A stretch of 54,686 nucleotides of DNA from Desulfobacula sp. (GCF_014237455.1 NZ_JABZFL010000053.1:1-54686), one strand, 5' to 3'. Counted from the stretch's first letter, positions 41,300-50,234 are shown. Notes: generated by a model from the sequence alone, not told the origin. A program made the numbers and translations.

Positions 41300-42235
41300 A
41301 TGGCTGAAAAATCGACTTATAAAGAATTAGAAAAAAGGATTCAGGAATTAGAGCAATCAGAATCTGATCGCAGGAAGGCGGAGAATATACTGAAATATAG
41401 TCAGTTTCAATTAGAAGCTATTTTTAATAATCTTGATTCATTAATTTACATTACCGATATGGACTCATATGAGATCCTTTTCATGAACGATCACATGAAA
41501 AAACTTTATGGAAAGGATCTAATCGGTAAATTATGCTGGAAATCACTTCACAAAAACCAAATTGGTCCCTGTAAATTCTGCTCAAATGATAAATTAGTAA
41601 ATGCAGATGGAAATCCGACGGGACCCTATGTATGGGAAATTCACAATCAAATATTAGACAAATGGTATGAGCTGCACGATCAAGCAATTCCCTGGACAGG
41701 CGGACGACTTGTACGTATGGAAATTGCAATAGATATTACTCACCGAAAAAAAATGGAAGAAAAGCTAAAAAATTGGAATGTCGATCTTGAAGAAAAAATA
41801 AAAGAAAGGACTTCCTCTCTTGAAGATGTAAATACAGCTTTACGGGTGCTGTTGAATAAAAGAGAAGAGGATAAAAATCAAATCGGTGAAAATATATATT
41901 CTAATTTTAAGTCACTTATACAGCCCCTCCTAAATCAATTGAGAACCCATCTTACAAAGAATGTTCAAGAAGACATGCTTGATATCCTGGAATCCGGTAT
42001 TAAGGAGATGACCACCCCTTTTTCAAAAAAATTGTCAGGTCCAATGATGGGTTTGACACCTACAGAAATTCAGGTAGCCCACCTTGTTAAAGATGGGAAA
42101 ACAAACAAAGAAATATCACAACTTCTCAATAAATCCATACGGGCAGTATCCTCACATCGAAATAATATCAGACAAAAATTTGAATTGAAAAATAAAAAAA
42201 TAAATTTGAGGACTTATTTGTCATCCCTTAATTAA
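41300..42235 (+). CDS. PAS-LuxR-type transcriptional regulator
   Basis: 311 residues. N-terminal coiled coil (YKELEKRIQELEQSESDRRK), PAS domain (about 45-150: AIFNNLDSLIYITDMDSYEI, then CWKSLHKNQIGPCKFC with three cysteines in the loop), a second coiled coil, and a C-terminal LuxR HTH (LTPTEIQVAHLVKDGKTNKE, ISQLLNKSIRAVSSHRNNIR). It lacks a receiver domain, so it probably senses a ligand or redox state directly through the PAS domain. The Cys-rich PAS loop is common in Desulfobacterales PAS proteins. Strong AAGGGAA upstream of the ATG. Target unknown; the secreted rhodanese-like gene is downstream. Confidence 0.87.
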   Translation: MAEKSTYKELEKRIQELEQSESDRRKAENILKYSQFQLEAIFNNLDSLIYITDMDSYEILFMNDHMKKLYGKDLIGKLCWKSLHKNQIGPCKFCSNDKLVNADGNPTGPYVWEIHNQILDKWYELHDQAIPWTGGRLVRMEIAIDITHRKKMEEKLKNWNVDLEEKIKERTSSLEDVNTALRVLLNKREEDKNQIGENIYSNFKSLIQPLLNQLRTHLTKNVQEDMLDILESGIKEMTTPFSKKLSGPMMGLTPTEIQVAHLVKDGKTNKEISQLLNKSIRAVSSHRNNIRQKFELKNKKINLRTYLSSLN

Positions 42236-42333
42236 TGACAGTTTTTACCTGATAAAATCATGTCTATTTTTTAGCTTTTTAATTTGTTGACCTGTAGTTT
42301 GTTCCAAGTAAAATTAAAAAAACAGGAACACTA

Positions 42334-42477
42334 CTGAAAAGCTACTCCATAACACCCACTATCCTTGTAATAGATGATGAACCATCTGTCTTGAAGCTGA
42401 TGAAACACACTCTGTCAAAAAAAGGATATACGATTGATACAGCTGTGAATGGTGAAGAAGATATCCGAAAATTGTAA
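42334..42477 (+). pseudogene. Truncated response-regulator receiver domain
   Basis: The frame reads TILVIDDEPSVLKLMKHTLS followed by KKGYTIDTAVNGEEDIRKL and a stop: the first 45 residues of a CheY-like domain. The phospho-acceptor aspartate and the rest are missing, and there is no ATG/GTG start with Shine-Dalgarno. A remnant. Confidence 0.75.
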
Positions 42478-42513
42478 TTTAAGCTAAAGGAGGTGAAATA
42501 AGGACATAATTCT

Positions 42514-42529
42514 ATGGTCATACCTAATT
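42514..42529 (+). repeat. Left copy of a 16-bp inverted repeat flanking the selenoprotein gene
   Basis: ATGGTCATACCTAATT; its inverted partner lies at 43389-43404 with one mismatch (T/C). See that entry. Confidence 0.5.
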
Positions 42530-42587
42530 TTTGAGGAATGGAAATTATTCAAAAAACAAAAACATTAAAAGAAAAAGGAGGTTAACG

Positions 42588-43364
42588 ATGCATAAAAAAA
42601 TATTAATTCTTATTCTTTCATTATTTTTTATAATTGGATCATCTACATTCGGATTTGCGGCGAAGGTGCCTGCTCCTGAAAAAGGGGGGGACGGATTCAA
42701 GGCAGTAAGCATGAAAGAAGCAAAAAAACTTCATGAAGACGGCGTGACAGTGGTTGCATGTCACAGCCATACGACTGATTTCATGAAAGGGCATCCTTCC
42801 GGTACAATACACATAACGTGCATGGTCCCAAAGGATCACAAACGCACTGATATGCCGTTAAACAAAGTTGACTTTGATATTGCACAGCTTCCAAAAGATA
42901 AAAGTACTCCCATTATGACCTATTGTGCGTCAGGCACATGATGGAAATCCTATCACGCCGCCAGGTTGGCGGTTGAGAATGGTTACACAAATGTATATTG
43001 GATGAGAGACGGTATCAAGACATGGAAAAAAGCAGGGTACTCCACTGAAGGCAGGTTAAAACTTCTTAATGATTTAATCGATGTAAATAAAATTGATTTT
43101 GGCGCATTACTTATAACTGAAAAAGATGCAGGAAAGTTAAAAAATTGCACTTTTGTTGATTTCCGTGATAAATCAAAATATGAAAAAAATCATATTAAAG
43201 GTGCTAACTATGTTGATTACAGCGATATGTTTTCTAAACCTATGATGGAGGAATTAAACAAAAGCAATAGTCTGATTGTCATCCATGATGTCCAAGCAAT
43301 TGCAGGTGCCATCGCTGTCACCTTGAAGCTTATGGACTATCCAGATGTATATATTCTCAAATAA
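42588..43364 (+). CDS. Secreted double-rhodanese selenoprotein (in-frame TGA read as Sec)
   Basis: Read through TGA at 42939-42941, the frame gives a 258-residue protein. Residues 1-24 are a Sec signal peptide (HKKILILILSLFFIIGSSTF), so it acts outside the cytoplasm. Domain 1 (about 35-150) is rhodanese-like with active loop YCASGT-U118-WKSYHAARLAVENGY; C113 is the rhodanese cysteine and Sec118 replaces the second Cys of the CxxxxC-WKS group. Domain 2 (about 160-258: FVDFRDKSKYEKNHIKGANY) is a second rhodanese fold whose active Cys is replaced by Asp (IHDVQAIAG), so probably structural. Reading resumes in perfect homology directly after TGA, and a SECIS-type hairpin follows. Start ATG 42588 with AGGAGG 7 nt upstream. 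The alternative, a nonsense pseudogene, is less likely. Confidence 0.85.
42939..42973 (+). promoter_or_regulatory. Bacterial SECIS element with Sec UGA
   Basis: UGA at 42939-42941, then 15 nt, then a 6-bp stem (42957-42962 / 42968-42973; CCGCC/GGCGG plus a closing G-U) with a 5-nt loop AGGUU. The loop starts 21 nt after the UGA, within the 16-37 nt range reported for bacterial SECIS elements, and has G in the expected first positions. Confidence 0.75.
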
Positions 43365-43388
43365 ATATTAGGGAAAAATGCATTATAT

Positions 43389-43404
43389 AATTAGGTATGG
43401 CCAT
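43389..43404 (-). repeat. Right copy of the inverted repeat flanking the selenoprotein gene
   Basis: AATTAGGTATGGCCAT on the plus strand, the reverse complement of 42514-42529 with one mismatch, about 25 bp past the stop codon. Confidence 0.5.
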
Positions 43405-43475
43405 TTTCCCATGAATAGTTAGAACCATCAATGCATAAAACAGCAATTATTTACAGGGTCAAAAAAGAGGACTGT

Positions 43476-44483
43476 TTATTCCTTGACAACACTCCATGGT
43501 TCCAACAAACTTACTGTTTGTTTAGTTGCATCAAGTCTGAATCTTTTGCCCAGGGGCAGTGTAAAACAGGGTTGGGTGTGACAACAATCAAATTCTCCAA
43601 GAATCGGTATGTCTATTTCCCCTGCAATTTCCATTAGAATGTCATGGGGCAATTTACCTGTTTTCTGGTCATCGTATTGTTCATGCTTACCCAAAATTAT
43701 TCCGCCGATATTTTTAAAATAATGGTGAGCTTTTAACAGGGAGAACAACCGTTCCACATAGGCGGCTGTTTTTGTTGTATCTTCAATAAATAAAATGGTG
43801 TTTTTATCTACAGGAGGCATATAGTCGGTACCCAAGATTGTACTCATTGCATTCAATGTTCCGCCCAGGATCCTGCCTTCTACCTGCCCTTTATTTATAG
43901 TTAACCATTTATTTTTGTTACGGGTCTTCTCTTTTGTCTTTTCCTCCCAGTTCATAAAATCATCAGTCCAGTAATCCGGCATTTTGTAGGGATGGGGCAG
44001 AGAATGATTTTTTAAGAGAATATCCTCAAAATAGGTCCAGGTCATGTTCAGAAAAGGGGAAAATTCTCCAAAAGAATGGATCACAGATGGGCCGTAAAAT
44101 GTAGTGATGCCAGTTTTTGCGTAAAGTGCCAGCAAAATAGATGTGACATCAGAATGGCCGATGATGATCTTGGGATGTTGTTTAAATGCATCATAATCAA
44201 TATGGGGCAGCAATGCATTTGAATTGATTCCGCCAATGGTGGAAATGATGCAGTCTACATTGGGATTGGAAATCAGTTCATTCAGTTCATCTGCTCTTTG
44301 CTTGGCATTGCCTGACCGGTATCCATCCTTTATGCCGGTCAGGTTTCCCGGCATAAGATGAAATCCTTTATTTTTAAGGAATGTTTTCGCACGTTCAAAT
44401 CGTTTCGGGGCTGTAAATGTACCAGGAGAAGAGGGTGAAAAAAACGCTATGGTATCCCCTTTTTTAAGTGGCTCAAACAGCAT
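43476..44483 (-). CDS. S66-family LD-carboxypeptidase / MccF-like peptidase
   Basis: 335-residue serine peptidase of family S66. Features: GDTIAFFSPSSPG at the start, GYRSGNAKQRADELNELISN, STIGGINSNALLPHIDYDAF, the nucleophile region IIGHSDVTSILLALYAKTG (Ser in GHSD), GRILGGTLNAMSTILGTDYM with the family LGGN-like loop and FIEDTTKTAAYVERLFSLL carrying the catalytic Glu. LdcA recycles murein tetrapeptides; MccF relatives cleave microcin-type nucleotides. Insertions around residue 190-220 (Lys-rich) point to the MccF-like branch, but the role is not decided. No signal peptide: cytoplasmic. Convergent with the selenoprotein gene. Confidence 0.88.
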   Translation of the reverse strand: MLFEPLKKGDTIAFFSPSSPGTFTAPKRFERAKTFLKNKGFHLMPGNLTGIKDGYRSGNAKQRADELNELISNPNVDCIISTIGGINSNALLPHIDYDAFKQHPKIIIGHSDVTSILLALYAKTGITTFYGPSVIHSFGEFSPFLNMTWTYFEDILLKNHSLPHPYKMPDYWTDDFMNWEEKTKEKTRNKNKWLTINKGQVEGRILGGTLNAMSTILGTDYMPPVDKNTILFIEDTTKTAAYVERLFSLLKAHHYFKNIGGIILGKHEQYDDQKTGKLPHDILMEIAGEIDIPILGEFDCCHTQPCFTLPLGKRFRLDATKQTVSLLEPWSVVKE

Positions 44484-44696
44484 GCTTATTCCTTAATCCC
44501 GTTAATATCCTCATTAATAATCACTGCCCGGCTTAAGGCGGTCTCATTTTATCCCTATTCTTGACAACTTCAATGTAATGAAAGTAAATATACTAAGTCA
44601 ATATGTGTTTTCAATATGTTAATTAAAAGGAGCAACCCCCATTGGCACTCACCAAAACAACAATCATTGAAAAAATTAATCAAACCTGAGGAATGT

Positions 44697-45452
44697 ATGA
44701 TGAAAAAATATTTAAATGTAATCTTATTCGTTATTATCATTTTAGGTTTTAATAGCCCTTGTTTAGCAAATCCATTGTCAAACATCATGTCATTGTTTCA
44801 ACGAGACTTGGTAATTGATGTGCTCTATAAAAATCATAGAAACCTTATTCAAGGTAGTGATGTCTATTTAGCAGAAGATCTAAAAGGTCAAAAGGTCTTA
44901 ATAGGGAAGGTAAGAAAAGTATCCTTGGTTGAGTCTCAAATGTCCAAAGTTGAAATTATTATTGATAAAAAATATAAAGAAAAAATATATGAGACCACAC
45001 CATTTGTTTTGGTGAGCAATCTTTTTTCAAAAAATTCAAATGCACACATTGTTGCTGTTTCCTCTTTAGAAGCATCGGATAAAACACCTTTAAAATCAGG
45101 ATCTTTAGTGAAAGGGATTACCTTTTTAGAATACAAAATTGCTACCGCTGAAGAAGAGTTAAAAAAGGTAATGGGGAGTATTAAAAAACAAAATAATGAG
45201 ATTGTGAGTCAACTTGAAGAATATTTAGATACTTTTAACACTGAAGCATTTCATAAAAAGATAGATGAGCTTGTTAATCAAATTTCACAATTTTCAGCAG
45301 AACAAAAAGAAACTTTTAAAAAAGAAGTTTTACCAGCGCTCAGAAATATGTTTGACTCGATAATGGAACAACTTGAAGAGCAAAAGAATATGGAAAAATC
45401 AGAGGATTTAGAAAAACGATTAAAGGAAATAGAAGATATGGTTGAGGTCTAA
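44697..45452 (+). CDS. MlaD/MCE-domain periplasmic protein
   Basis: 251 residues. N-terminal hydrophobic segment (KKYLNVILFVIIILGFNSPC) ending in a possible signal cleavage (CLANP). An MCE/MlaD-type barrel follows (VIDVLYKNHRNLIQGSDVYL, VLIGKVRKVSLVESQMSKVE, ETTPFVLVSN, PLKSGSLVKGITFLEYK), then a long coiled coil rich in Lys, Glu and Gln (about 155-251). MCE proteins form hexameric rings carrying lipids between membranes. No MlaE permease or MlaF ATPase is adjacent; the next ABC genes are of the ABC-2 type, so pairing with a distant transporter is likely. ATG at 44697 or 44700, GAGGAA upstream. Confidence 0.78.
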   Translation: MMKKYLNVILFVIIILGFNSPCLANPLSNIMSLFQRDLVIDVLYKNHRNLIQGSDVYLAEDLKGQKVLIGKVRKVSLVESQMSKVEIIIDKKYKEKIYETTPFVLVSNLFSKNSNAHIVAVSSLEASDKTPLKSGSLVKGITFLEYKIATAEEELKKVMGSIKKQNNEIVSQLEEYLDTFNTEAFHKKIDELVNQISQFSAEQKETFKKEVLPALRNMFDSIMEQLEEQKNMEKSEDLEKRLKEIEDMVEV

Positions 45453-45527
45453 TTGCTGATCATACATTAAATAATAATTTTTGGCTTCTATATTACAAGG
45501 AAAAGGAGCGAGCAGGTTTAAAAATCA

Positions 45528-46265
45528 ATGTCAACTGTATCAAACATTATTGAAGTCAGGCAGTTAAAGAAAAAATATAATGGCAACACTGCGGTGGATG
45601 GTATTTCTCTTACTATCGCCAAAGGCAGTTGTTTTGGCCTTTTAGGTCCGAATGGAGCCGGGAAAACCACTATCGTGGAAATGATGGAGAATATCATTGC
45701 ACAGGATTCCGGTGATATTTTTTACAAAGGTGGTGAAAGAGACAAAGCCTTTAACCAGGAAGTTGGCATCCAGTTCCAGCACACAGAGCTTCTGGCATTT
45801 TTAACCGTGGAAGAAACCTTAAGGACATTTGCCGCTTTTTATCATAACCATTTACCGGTTGAGGACATTATTGCCTTGTGCATGCTTGAAAACATTAAAA
45901 AGAGTCTGAATAATAAAATTTCAGGCGGCCAGCGGCAAAGGCTGTTGCTGGGGCTTGCCCTTTTAAATGATCCGGAACTCATATTTTTAGATGAGCCGTC
46001 CACCGGTCTTGATCCCCAGGCAAGAAAACATATTTGGGAAATCATCCACGATATGAATAAAAAAGGAAGGACCATTATTTTGACCACCCATTATATGGAA
46101 GAGGCTGAAAGCTTATGTGATACGATTGCCATTATGGATAAAGGGCGTATCATTGAACAGGGGTCTCCTGAGAACCTGGTGGACAAACATTGTAAAGATA
46201 TGGACAGCCCCCGGAACCTGGAGTCTGTTTTTTTAAAATTAACCGGTAAGCGCTTAAGAGAATAG
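45528..46265 (+). CDS. ABC-2 type exporter, ATP-binding subunit
   Basis: 245 residues, single ABC domain. Walker A GPNGAGKTT, Q-loop VGIQFQHTELL, signature ISGGQRQRLLLGLALL, Walker B LIFLDEPSTGLDPQ, H-loop LTTHYMEEAE. The DrrA/CcmA-like tail (IIEQGSPENLVDKH) indicates the ABC-2 exporter group of drug, polysaccharide or lipid transporters. It pairs with the permease gene 4 bp downstream. Confidence 0.95.
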   Translation: MSTVSNIIEVRQLKKKYNGNTAVDGISLTIAKGSCFGLLGPNGAGKTTIVEMMENIIAQDSGDIFYKGGERDKAFNQEVGIQFQHTELLAFLTVEETLRTFAAFYHNHLPVEDIIALCMLENIKKSLNNKISGGQRQRLLLGLALLNDPELIFLDEPSTGLDPQARKHIWEIIHDMNKKGRTIILTTHYMEEAESLCDTIAIMDKGRIIEQGSPENLVDKHCKDMDSPRNLESVFLKLTGKRLRE

Positions 46266-46269
46266 TATC

Positions 46270-47322
46270 ATGAGTTTCAAAAGGATGTGGGCACTGTTTG
46301 TGGCCAGGAACTTCGAGTTTATAAGAGATCGGGCAGGATTTGGCTGGAATATTCTTTTTCCGTTTTTAATTGTTGCAGGGTTTGGTGTAATTTTCAGTTC
46401 CGATTCAAGATCTGAATTCAAACTGGGTGTTTTCCCGGTAAAACAAGATTCGATGACAGTCAATGAGCTTAAGATTCCTGAGAAACTTAAAACCTATGAC
46501 CACATCAAGATTGTCCCTTTTGAAACCCATGATGAGGCCATGGATAAGCTCCTGCACCACAAGATAGATATTTTGTTAGAAAATAAAGGTCCGAAACTCA
46601 GGTACTGGATCAACAATTCGTCTCCCAAGGGATATGTGTTGGAAAAAGTGGTCAAGGAATCCATTATACCCGAAGAGATGTTTGCATCCAGGGTAATTAA
46701 ACAGCAAATCAAAGGTGCGCAGGTACGATATATAGACTGGCTCTTTCCGGGTATTCTTGGGATGAATATCATGTTTTCTTCCCTTTTCGGGGTGGGGTAT
46801 GTCATTGTCAGATACAGGAGAAGCGGTGTGTTAAAACGGCTTAAGGCAACCCCTGTTACGGCATTTGAATATCTGACCGCCCAATTGGTATCCCGGGTTT
46901 TGATTTTGCTGGCAACATCATCTCTGGTCTGGTTTGGATGTGATTTATTTTTTTCTTTTCAGATGCAGGGATCTTATTTTGATGCATTTGTGATTTTTCT
47001 GGCAGGAAGCATCTGTCTTGTCTCCCTTGGATTGATCATCGCATGCCGGGGGACGAATGAAGAATTAACCAACGGGGCTATTAATTTTATTTGCTGGCCC
47101 ATGATGTTCTTGTCTGAAGTATGGTTTTCCATAGAAGGGGCATCGGCCTGGGTTAAAAGCATTGCAAACGCGCTCCCGTTAACTCATTTTCTATCGGCAG
47201 TCAGAAAAATTATCAATGATGGTGCCACGCTTTCCGAGGTCTCCTCTGAGATTACCATACTCCTTGTGATGAGCCTTGCTTTCCTGTGTATCGGTTCTTT
47301 GTTATTTTCCTGGACAAAATAA
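46270..47322 (+). CDS. ABC-2 type exporter, permease subunit
   Basis: 350 residues. An N-terminal helix (FGWNILFPFLIVAGFGVIFS) is followed by a periplasmic domain of about 130 residues and five C-terminal helices (VDYLFPGILGMNIMFSSLFG-like, VRYRRSGVLKRLKATPVTAF, ... ICWPMMFLSEVWFSIEGASA, LLVMSLAFLCIGSLLFSW). This is the ABC2_membrane layout of DrrB/YadH-like and YhhJ-like permeases. Substrate unknown. Last gene of the two-gene operon; der starts 98 bp later. Confidence 0.93.
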   Translation: MSFKRMWALFVARNFEFIRDRAGFGWNILFPFLIVAGFGVIFSSDSRSEFKLGVFPVKQDSMTVNELKIPEKLKTYDHIKIVPFETHDEAMDKLLHHKIDILLENKGPKLRYWINNSSPKGYVLEKVVKESIIPEEMFASRVIKQQIKGAQVRYIDWLFPGILGMNIMFSSLFGVGYVIVRYRRSGVLKRLKATPVTAFEYLTAQLVSRVLILLATSSLVWFGCDLFFSFQMQGSYFDAFVIFLAGSICLVSLGLIIACRGTNEELTNGAINFICWPMMFLSEVWFSIEGASAWVKSIANALPLTHFLSAVRKIINDGATLSEVSSEITILLVMSLAFLCIGSLLFSWTK

Positions 47323-47419
47323 AGACAATTTAAATGGGATTCATCATACCTATTTATAAATAATTCAATATATTGTATAAGACAAAAAAAGTTTTCGTTT
47401 AATTTTTGGAGGTTAAAAC

Positions 47420-48868
47420 ATGAAACCGGTTGTGGCCCTTCTGGGCAGACCCAATGTGGGCAAATCCACATTGTTTAACAGGATTATACGCTCAAGACAG
47501 GCGCTTGTGGATGATTTTCCGGGTGTGACAAGGGATAGGCACTATGCGGATGCACTATGGGATGATATTGAGTTTACCGTGATCGATACGGGCGGGTTTT
47601 TAAGTTCGGATGATGATTATTTTGCCTCCCAGATTAAAGAGCAGTTGACAGCTGCAGCTGACCAGGCTGATGTCCTCATATTCATCATGGATGGCCGGGC
47701 AGGATTGTCACCCTATGACCGGGAGCTGGCTGATTTTTTACGAAGGATGTCCAAACCGGTGTTTTATCTGATCAATAAAATAGAAAGCACCAAACAGTAT
47801 GATGAGCTTTCAGAGTTTTATTCATTGGGCATTGATCATTTTTATAAGATTTCAGCAGAACACGGTATTGGTGTGGGTGATTTTTTAGATGACCTTATGG
47901 AAGCGCTGCCGGAATATGAGCAGGAAGACGACGACGATGACTCCCTGATTAAAATTGCCATTGTCGGCCGGCCCAATGTAGGAAAATCTTCCCTTGCCAA
48001 CAGGCTGTTTGGCGAACAGCGGGTAGTGGTCGATGAAAAGGCTGGTACCACAAGAGATGCCATAGAACTCAGTGTTGAGCATAGAGGCAGGCAGTTTGTC
48101 CTTGTGGATACGGCAGGTATTCGACGTAAGGGCAAGGTCACCCAGAAAATTGAAAAATTTTCAATCCTGAAGGCATTGAAAAGTCTTGATGAGTGTGATG
48201 TGGCGTTAATTTTGATTGATTCAGATGAAGGGATTACGGATCAGGATATTACCATTGCGGGATATGCTGAAGACAGGGGATGCGGCGCCCTGTTTCTGTT
48301 AAACAAGTGGGACCTTCTGGACAAGGAACGAAAAAATATAAAAAAATATATGAAGGATTTAAGGTATAAGGCAAAATTTTTATCCTATGCGCCTGCCATA
48401 ACGATTTCAGCCCTGACAGGACAACGCTGCCATAGGATCCTGGATGAAGTCGTCAAAATCTACAAGGAATATTGCCACAGGATCAATACCGGTGTGCTGA
48501 ATCGGATTATTGAGGATGCTGTTTACAGGGAAGAGCCTTCATTGCATAAAGGGAAAAGATTAAAATTTTTCTACTCCACACAGGTAGCGGCAAAACCACC
48601 GTGCTTTGTTTGTTTTGTCAATTTTTCAAAAGCAGTTCATTTTTCCTATAAGCGATATCTGATCAATCAGTTGAGGCAGATGATTCCTTTGGAAAAAACG
48701 CCCATTAAACTCTATTTCAGGGAAAAGACAGGGAAAATAGCATTTTCAGGTAACACAAGAGAGGACCAAAGAATTTTTAAGAAAAAGAAAAGACAGATGA
48801 CCAAAAAACAAAAGTTGCGAAAAGAACAGAGTCAAAGAAAAAGAAAAAGGGACATGGACAACGCTTAA
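47420..48868 (+). CDS. der: Ribosome-associated GTPase Der
   Basis: 482 residues, the double-GTPase needed for 50S assembly. G1 motifs GRPNVGKSTLFN (first domain) and GRPNVGKSSLAN (second), G3 DTGGF and DTAGIR, G4 NKIE and NKWDLL, KH-like C-terminal domain (KRLKFFYSTQVAAKPPCFVC). In the first domain G4 reads NKIE, instead of NKID/NKAD, a mild change. An acidic linker (EQEDDDDD) joins the two GTPases and a Lys/Arg-rich tail extends the end. Shine-Dalgarno GGAGG. rarA follows 5 bp after the stop. Confidence 0.97.
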   Translation: MKPVVALLGRPNVGKSTLFNRIIRSRQALVDDFPGVTRDRHYADALWDDIEFTVIDTGGFLSSDDDYFASQIKEQLTAAADQADVLIFIMDGRAGLSPYDRELADFLRRMSKPVFYLINKIESTKQYDELSEFYSLGIDHFYKISAEHGIGVGDFLDDLMEALPEYEQEDDDDDSLIKIAIVGRPNVGKSSLANRLFGEQRVVVDEKAGTTRDAIELSVEHRGRQFVLVDTAGIRRKGKVTQKIEKFSILKALKSLDECDVALILIDSDEGITDQDITIAGYAEDRGCGALFLLNKWDLLDKERKNIKKYMKDLRYKAKFLSYAPAITISALTGQRCHRILDEVVKIYKEYCHRINTGVLNRIIEDAVYREEPSLHKGKRLKFFYSTQVAAKPPCFVCFVNFSKAVHFSYKRYLINQLRQMIPLEKTPIKLYFREKTGKIAFSGNTREDQRIFKKKKRQMTKKQKLRKEQSQRKRKRDMDNA

Positions 48869-48873
48869 ACAGA

Positions 48874-50205
48874 ATGAATCTTTTTGAATCTCATAAACCC
48901 CTGGATAAATCCTTATCCCGTCCTCTGGCTGACAGAATGCGCCCCAGAACCCTTGATGAGCTTGTGGGTCAGGAGCACCTGACAGCCAAAGGAAGCCTTC
49001 TTCAAAAGGCCATTGAAGATGACAGGGTATTTTCCATCCTTCTCTGGGGGCCGCCCGGATGCGGCAAGACAACTTTGGCAGGAATTATTGCCAATGAAAC
49101 AAAATCTGAATTTGTAAAAATATCTGCTGTTCTATCCGGGGTTAAAGACATCCGGCAGATTATCGAACAGGCCAAAAGAAACCGGGCGTTGTATCAAAAA
49201 CGAACCATTCTTTTTGTGGACGAAATTCACAGGTTCAACAAAGCCCAGCAGGACGCCTTTCTCCATCATGTGGAAAAAGGGTTGATTATTCTTGTGGGGG
49301 CTACCACGGAAAATCCTTCCTTTGAAGTCATTCCCGCCCTGGTATCCCGATGCAGGGTATTTACCCTTAAAGCCCTTGAAAAAGAAAGCATCTTAATTAT
49401 TTTAAAACGGGCATTAACAGATCCGGAAAACGGTCTGGATCTTAAGAAAGACAGGCTGTCTCATGATGCATTGGAGCACATAGCAAGGGTGTCTGACGGC
49501 GATGCCCGGATTGCCCTGATCAATCTTGAGACGGCAATGCTTCATTTCGTTCAAAAAAAACAGATTGATGTTCAGGATATTGAGACTGCCATCGAAAAAA
49601 AATCATTGTTATACGATAAGGCGGGAGAGGAACATTTTAATCTGATCTCTGCATTTATCAAGAGCATGCGGGGCAGTGATCCGGATGCAGCGATTTACTG
49701 GCTTGAACGGATGCTCATGGCAGGAGATGACCCGTATTACATGCTCAGAAGAATGATCCGGTTTGCTACAGAAGATATTGGGATGGCTGATCCGGGAGCG
49801 CTGACCATGGCCTTGAATGCCAGTGAATCCTTTCGGATTTTAGGCCACCCGGAAGGGGACGACGTACTCTTTCAGGCAGCCATCTATCTTGCAACCGCTC
49901 TCAAGAGCAATGCAGTCTATACAGCGCATAAACAGGTAAAAAAGATAATTCGAAAGATCGGTTATTCACCGGTTCCGCTTCATATCAGGAATGCCCCGAC
50001 AAAGTTGATGAAAGATTTGAATTACGGCAAAGGGTACAAGTATGCCCATGATTATAAGGATGCCTATATTCCCCAGTCCTATCTGCCGGACGACCTTGGA
50101 GAGCAGCGGTTTTATTTTCCAATGGATCGGGGATATGAGAAAACTGTAAAACTAAGGCTCGAAGCCTGGATCAAATTAAAAAAGAAAACAGATAAACAGT
50201 TCTGA
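48874..50205 (+). CDS. rarA: Replication-associated recombination ATPase RarA/MgsA
   Basis: 443 residues, AAA+ clamp-loader-like ATPase acting at stalled replication forks. Walker A GPPGCGKTTLA, DEIHRFNKAQQDAFLHHVEKG (Walker B plus family signature), sensor 1 ATTENPSFEVIPALVSR, C-terminal helical tetramerisation domain (NLISAFIKSMRGSDPDAAIYWLERML, in two pieces) and YAHDYKDAYIPQSYLPDDL. It starts 5 bp after der; both are probably translated from one transcript. Convergent with the large protease gene. Confidence 0.96.
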   Translation: MNLFESHKPLDKSLSRPLADRMRPRTLDELVGQEHLTAKGSLLQKAIEDDRVFSILLWGPPGCGKTTLAGIIANETKSEFVKISAVLSGVKDIRQIIEQAKRNRALYQKRTILFVDEIHRFNKAQQDAFLHHVEKGLIILVGATTENPSFEVIPALVSRCRVFTLKALEKESILIILKRALTDPENGLDLKKDRLSHDALEHIARVSDGDARIALINLETAMLHFVQKKQIDVQDIETAIEKKSLLYDKAGEEHFNLISAFIKSMRGSDPDAAIYWLERMLMAGDDPYYMLRRMIRFATEDIGMADPGALTMALNASESFRILGHPEGDDVLFQAAIYLATALKSNAVYTAHKQVKKIIRKIGYSPVPLHIRNAPTKLMKDLNYGKGYKYAHDYKDAYIPQSYLPDDLGEQRFYFPMDRGYEKTVKLRLEAWIKLKKKTDKQF

Positions 50206-50234
50206 TGCGTATTGGCCGGAGGCTTTCCAATGAA

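Noticed and set aside
42531-42941. Rhodanese ORF ending at TGA as a complete gene
   Set aside because: The following frame continues the same conserved active-site loop immediately after TGA; read-through as Sec explains both halves.
47842-48141. Long minus-strand frames inside der (and similar ones inside lysA, hisG, symporter)
   Set aside because: They are antisense shadows of clearly conserved genes, with Ser/Arg-rich low-complexity products.
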